Shown here in pieces: positions 62,508 through 64,000 of a DNA stretch of 64,000 bases. Both the position numbers and the translations under genes were made by a program. The notes beneath the pieces were generated by a model. The model searched no databases. It was not told the DNA's origin and worked only from the letters and a program-made list of their open reading frames with translations. Source of the DNA: Rhodocyclaceae bacterium (GTDB taxonomy: Bacteria; Pseudomonadota; Gammaproteobacteria; Burkholderiales; CAIKXV01). Each line of letters begins with the position of its first letter. Position 1 is the first letter of the stretch. The stretch is taken from contig JADCHX010000024.1 of the NCBI GenBank assembly GCA_020248265.1, positions 62,001-126,000 on the forward strand, in the 5' to 3' direction.

Positions 62508-64000
62508 TCAGGCTTGCGTGTGCGGCTTGGCCAGCGCGTCGAGCGCGCGCACGCCGCGCCCCTGCTCGAGCACCACCAGCGGGTTGATGTCGAGCTCGGC
62601 CAGTTCCTGCCTCAGGTCGATCGACAACGCAGACAGTTTCAGCAGCACGTCGACCACGGCATCGACATCCGCCTTCGGGCGACCGCGTGCGCCGTCGAGC
62701 AGCGGGAAGCACTTGAGGTCGCGCAGCATCGACTCGGCCACCGAGCGGGTCAGCGGCGCGAGGCGGAACGACACGTCCTTGAACACCTCGGCGTAGATGC
62801 CGCCCAGGCCGACCATCACCGCCGGCCCGAACAACGGGTCGTTCTGCACGCCGACGATCAGTTCGGTACCGCCGGACACCATCTCCTGCACCGACACGCC
62901 GTCGATCACCGCGTCGGGCGCGTACGCCCTCGCACTGACGACGATCGCATCGAACGCGGCCTCGACGGCCGCCGCATCGGGCACGCCAATGCGCACGCCG
63001 CCAGCCTCGGTCTTGTGCGCGATGCCGGCCGACTGCACCTTCATCACCACCGGGAAGCCGATCTCCTTCGCTGCCGCGACCGCAGCCGCGCGATCCTTGG
63101 CCAGCACCTCGCGCGTGACCGGGATGCCATACGCCGAGACCAGGGCCTTGGCCTGGTACTCGGCGAGATCGGCGCTGCGGCCGGCGAGCATCGCCCTCGC
63201 ATCGGGGCGCTGCAGCGACAGCACCGGTTCGGCCTTCTCCTTCGCCCGGCGGCGCTGTGCTTCGGCGAACGTGGTGAGCGCCGCCAAAGCCTTGCCGCAC
63301 GACACTGGCGTCGAGAAGCGCGGCACCTTGCCTTCCTTCAGGATGCGGTAGGCCTCGGACGCGAACTTCTCGCGTGCGCTCCAGGCGGCGAGGATCGGCT
63401 TGGGCGTGCGTGCGCTCAGTTCCACCAGTTCCTTCGCGCGCTGGGTGGCGATATCGCCCTGCAGCGAGGCGAAGATGACGACGATCGAATCCACCGACGG
63501 GTCGTCGACGATGATCTGCATCGCCTGCGCCAGCATCTCGGGGTTGTTGAAGATACCCGCGGTGATGTCGATCGGGTTCTGCCACGAACCGAACGAGGGG
63601 ATGATGTCCTTCAGCGCCAGTTCGCTGTCTCGGGTGAGCGGCCCAACCGACAGGCCCGACTCGACGCACTGGTCAGCCATCAGGATGCCGCCGCCGCCGG
63701 AGATGGTGACGATCGCCACCCGGTTTCCCGCCGGCCGCTTGTCGCATTCGAACACCTGGGTGTAGTCGATCAGTTCGTTCGCATCGCGTACGCGGATCAT
63801 GCCGCGCTGGCGGAAAGCCGCCTCGTACAGCGCCAGTGCGCCGCCCAGGTTCGCGGTGTGCGAAGCCGCCGCGCGCTGGCCGACATCGGTGTTGCCGACC
63901 TTCCAGATCAGCACCGGTTTGTCGGCATCGAGCGCCTTGTCGCCGACCTCGAGCAGGCGATGCGCGTCCTTCACGCCCTCCATGTAGGCGCCGATGACCT
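62508..64000 (-). CDS. NDP-forming acyl-CoA synthetase/acetate-CoA ligase family (5' part beyond the window)
   Basis: 497 codons, open at the right edge. The visible part includes the CoA-ligase flavodoxin-like domain with the phospho-His loop region SHTANLGGALALYEAAFRQRG and ISGGGGILMADQCVESGL, followed by an ATP-grasp domain (AEYQAKALVSAYGIPVTREV, GFPVVMKVQSAGIAHKTEAGGVRIGV, LDINPLVV). These fused alpha/beta enzymes make acyl-CoA and NDP + Pi from acid, CoA and NTP, or run in reverse. With the acyl-CoA dehydrogenase it forms a fatty- or dicarboxylate-activation operon. Confidence 0.9.
   Translation of the reverse strand, partial: VIGAYMEGVKDAHRLLEVGDKALDADKPVLIWKVGNTDVGQRAAASHTANLGGALALYEAAFRQRGMIRVRDANELIDYTQVFECDKRPAGNRVAIVTISGGGGILMADQCVESGLSVGPLTRDSELALKDIIPSFGSWQNPIDITAGIFNNPEMLAQAMQIIVDDPSVDSIVVIFASLQGDIATQRAKELVELSARTPKPILAAWSAREKFASEAYRILKEGKVPRFSTPVSCGKALAALTTFAEAQRRRAKEKAEPVLSLQRPDARAMLAGRSADLAEYQAKALVSAYGIPVTREVLAKDRAAAVAAAKEIGFPVVMKVQSAGIAHKTEAGGVRIGVPDAAAVEAAFDAIVVSARAYAPDAVIDGVSVQEMVSGGTELIVGVQNDPLFGPAVMVGLGGIYAEVFKDVSFRLAPLTRSVAESMLRDLKCFPLLDGARGRPKADVDAVVDVLLKLSALSIDLRQELAELDINPLVVLEQGRGVRALDALAKPHTQA

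Overview
This 64 kb window is GC-rich and almost fully coding. It reads as a chromosomal accessory region of a betaproteobacterium, most likely Burkholderiales. The reasons are the large expansion of Bug/TctC-type periplasmic solute receptors, a DUF6279 lipoprotein, GntR/FCD control, and the range of acyl-CoA, aromatic and hydroxyacid enzymes. The taxonomic placement is inference. No rRNA, tRNA, CRISPR array, prophage or transposase gene is visible.

Layout. 0-10 kb: an exported protein cut by the left edge, a DUF4387/AtuA pair, a divergent glutathione transferase, an aldo-keto reductase overlapping a lipoprotein gene, a gamma-glutamyltransferase-fold hydrolase, a broken GNAT gene, a CobW-type GTPase and an LVIVD-repeat protein. 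10-21 kb, mostly minus strand: pyrophosphatase, a 4-oxalocrotonate tautomerase-like protein, a second gamma-glutamyltransferase homologue, a class III aminotransferase, a polysaccharide deacetylase, an FMN hydroxyacid oxidase and five Bug receptors. 21-33 kb: a beta-decarboxylating dehydrogenase, then two divergent operons. The minus-strand one encodes an enolase-superfamily dehydratase, a carboxyltransferase, an amidohydrolase and an aminotransferase. The plus-strand one encodes a glyoxalase-fold protein, a hydrolase, a Bug receptor, an atypical aconitase-type subunit pair and a small membrane protein.

33-42 kb: a flavin monooxygenase, a glyoxalase-fold protein, a three-subunit molybdenum hydroxylase (order L-M-S) and a divergent amidase, which together suggest N-heterocycle or aromatic amide catabolism. 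42.9-52.6 kb: one co-directional run behind a GntR regulator with a near-consensus promoter: thiol dioxygenase, quinone-reductase-like MDR, thioesterase, UbiD decarboxylase, RidA, two-subunit Rieske oxygenase, hydroxyacid dehydrogenase, second RidA, glyoxalase-fold protein and DUF3592 protein. 52.6-64 kb, minus strand: three Bug receptors, a ThDP enzyme, an SDR, an unrecognised 458-residue protein with a strong terminator, a VapBC pair, an acyl-CoA dehydrogenase and an NDP-forming acyl-CoA synthetase cut by the right edge.

How it fits together. Eleven Bug receptors probably capture different carboxylates, but no TctA/TctB membrane subunit lies in the window. The enzymes beside them would hydrolyse, oxidise, decarboxylate or activate these acids for central metabolism. 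Many junctions are 4-base ATGA or GTGA overlaps, implying coupled translation. Short GGGGTC-type palindromes recur at four sites, two of them between convergent genes and one seemingly fused to a truncated receptor gene. Only one transcription factor is encoded.
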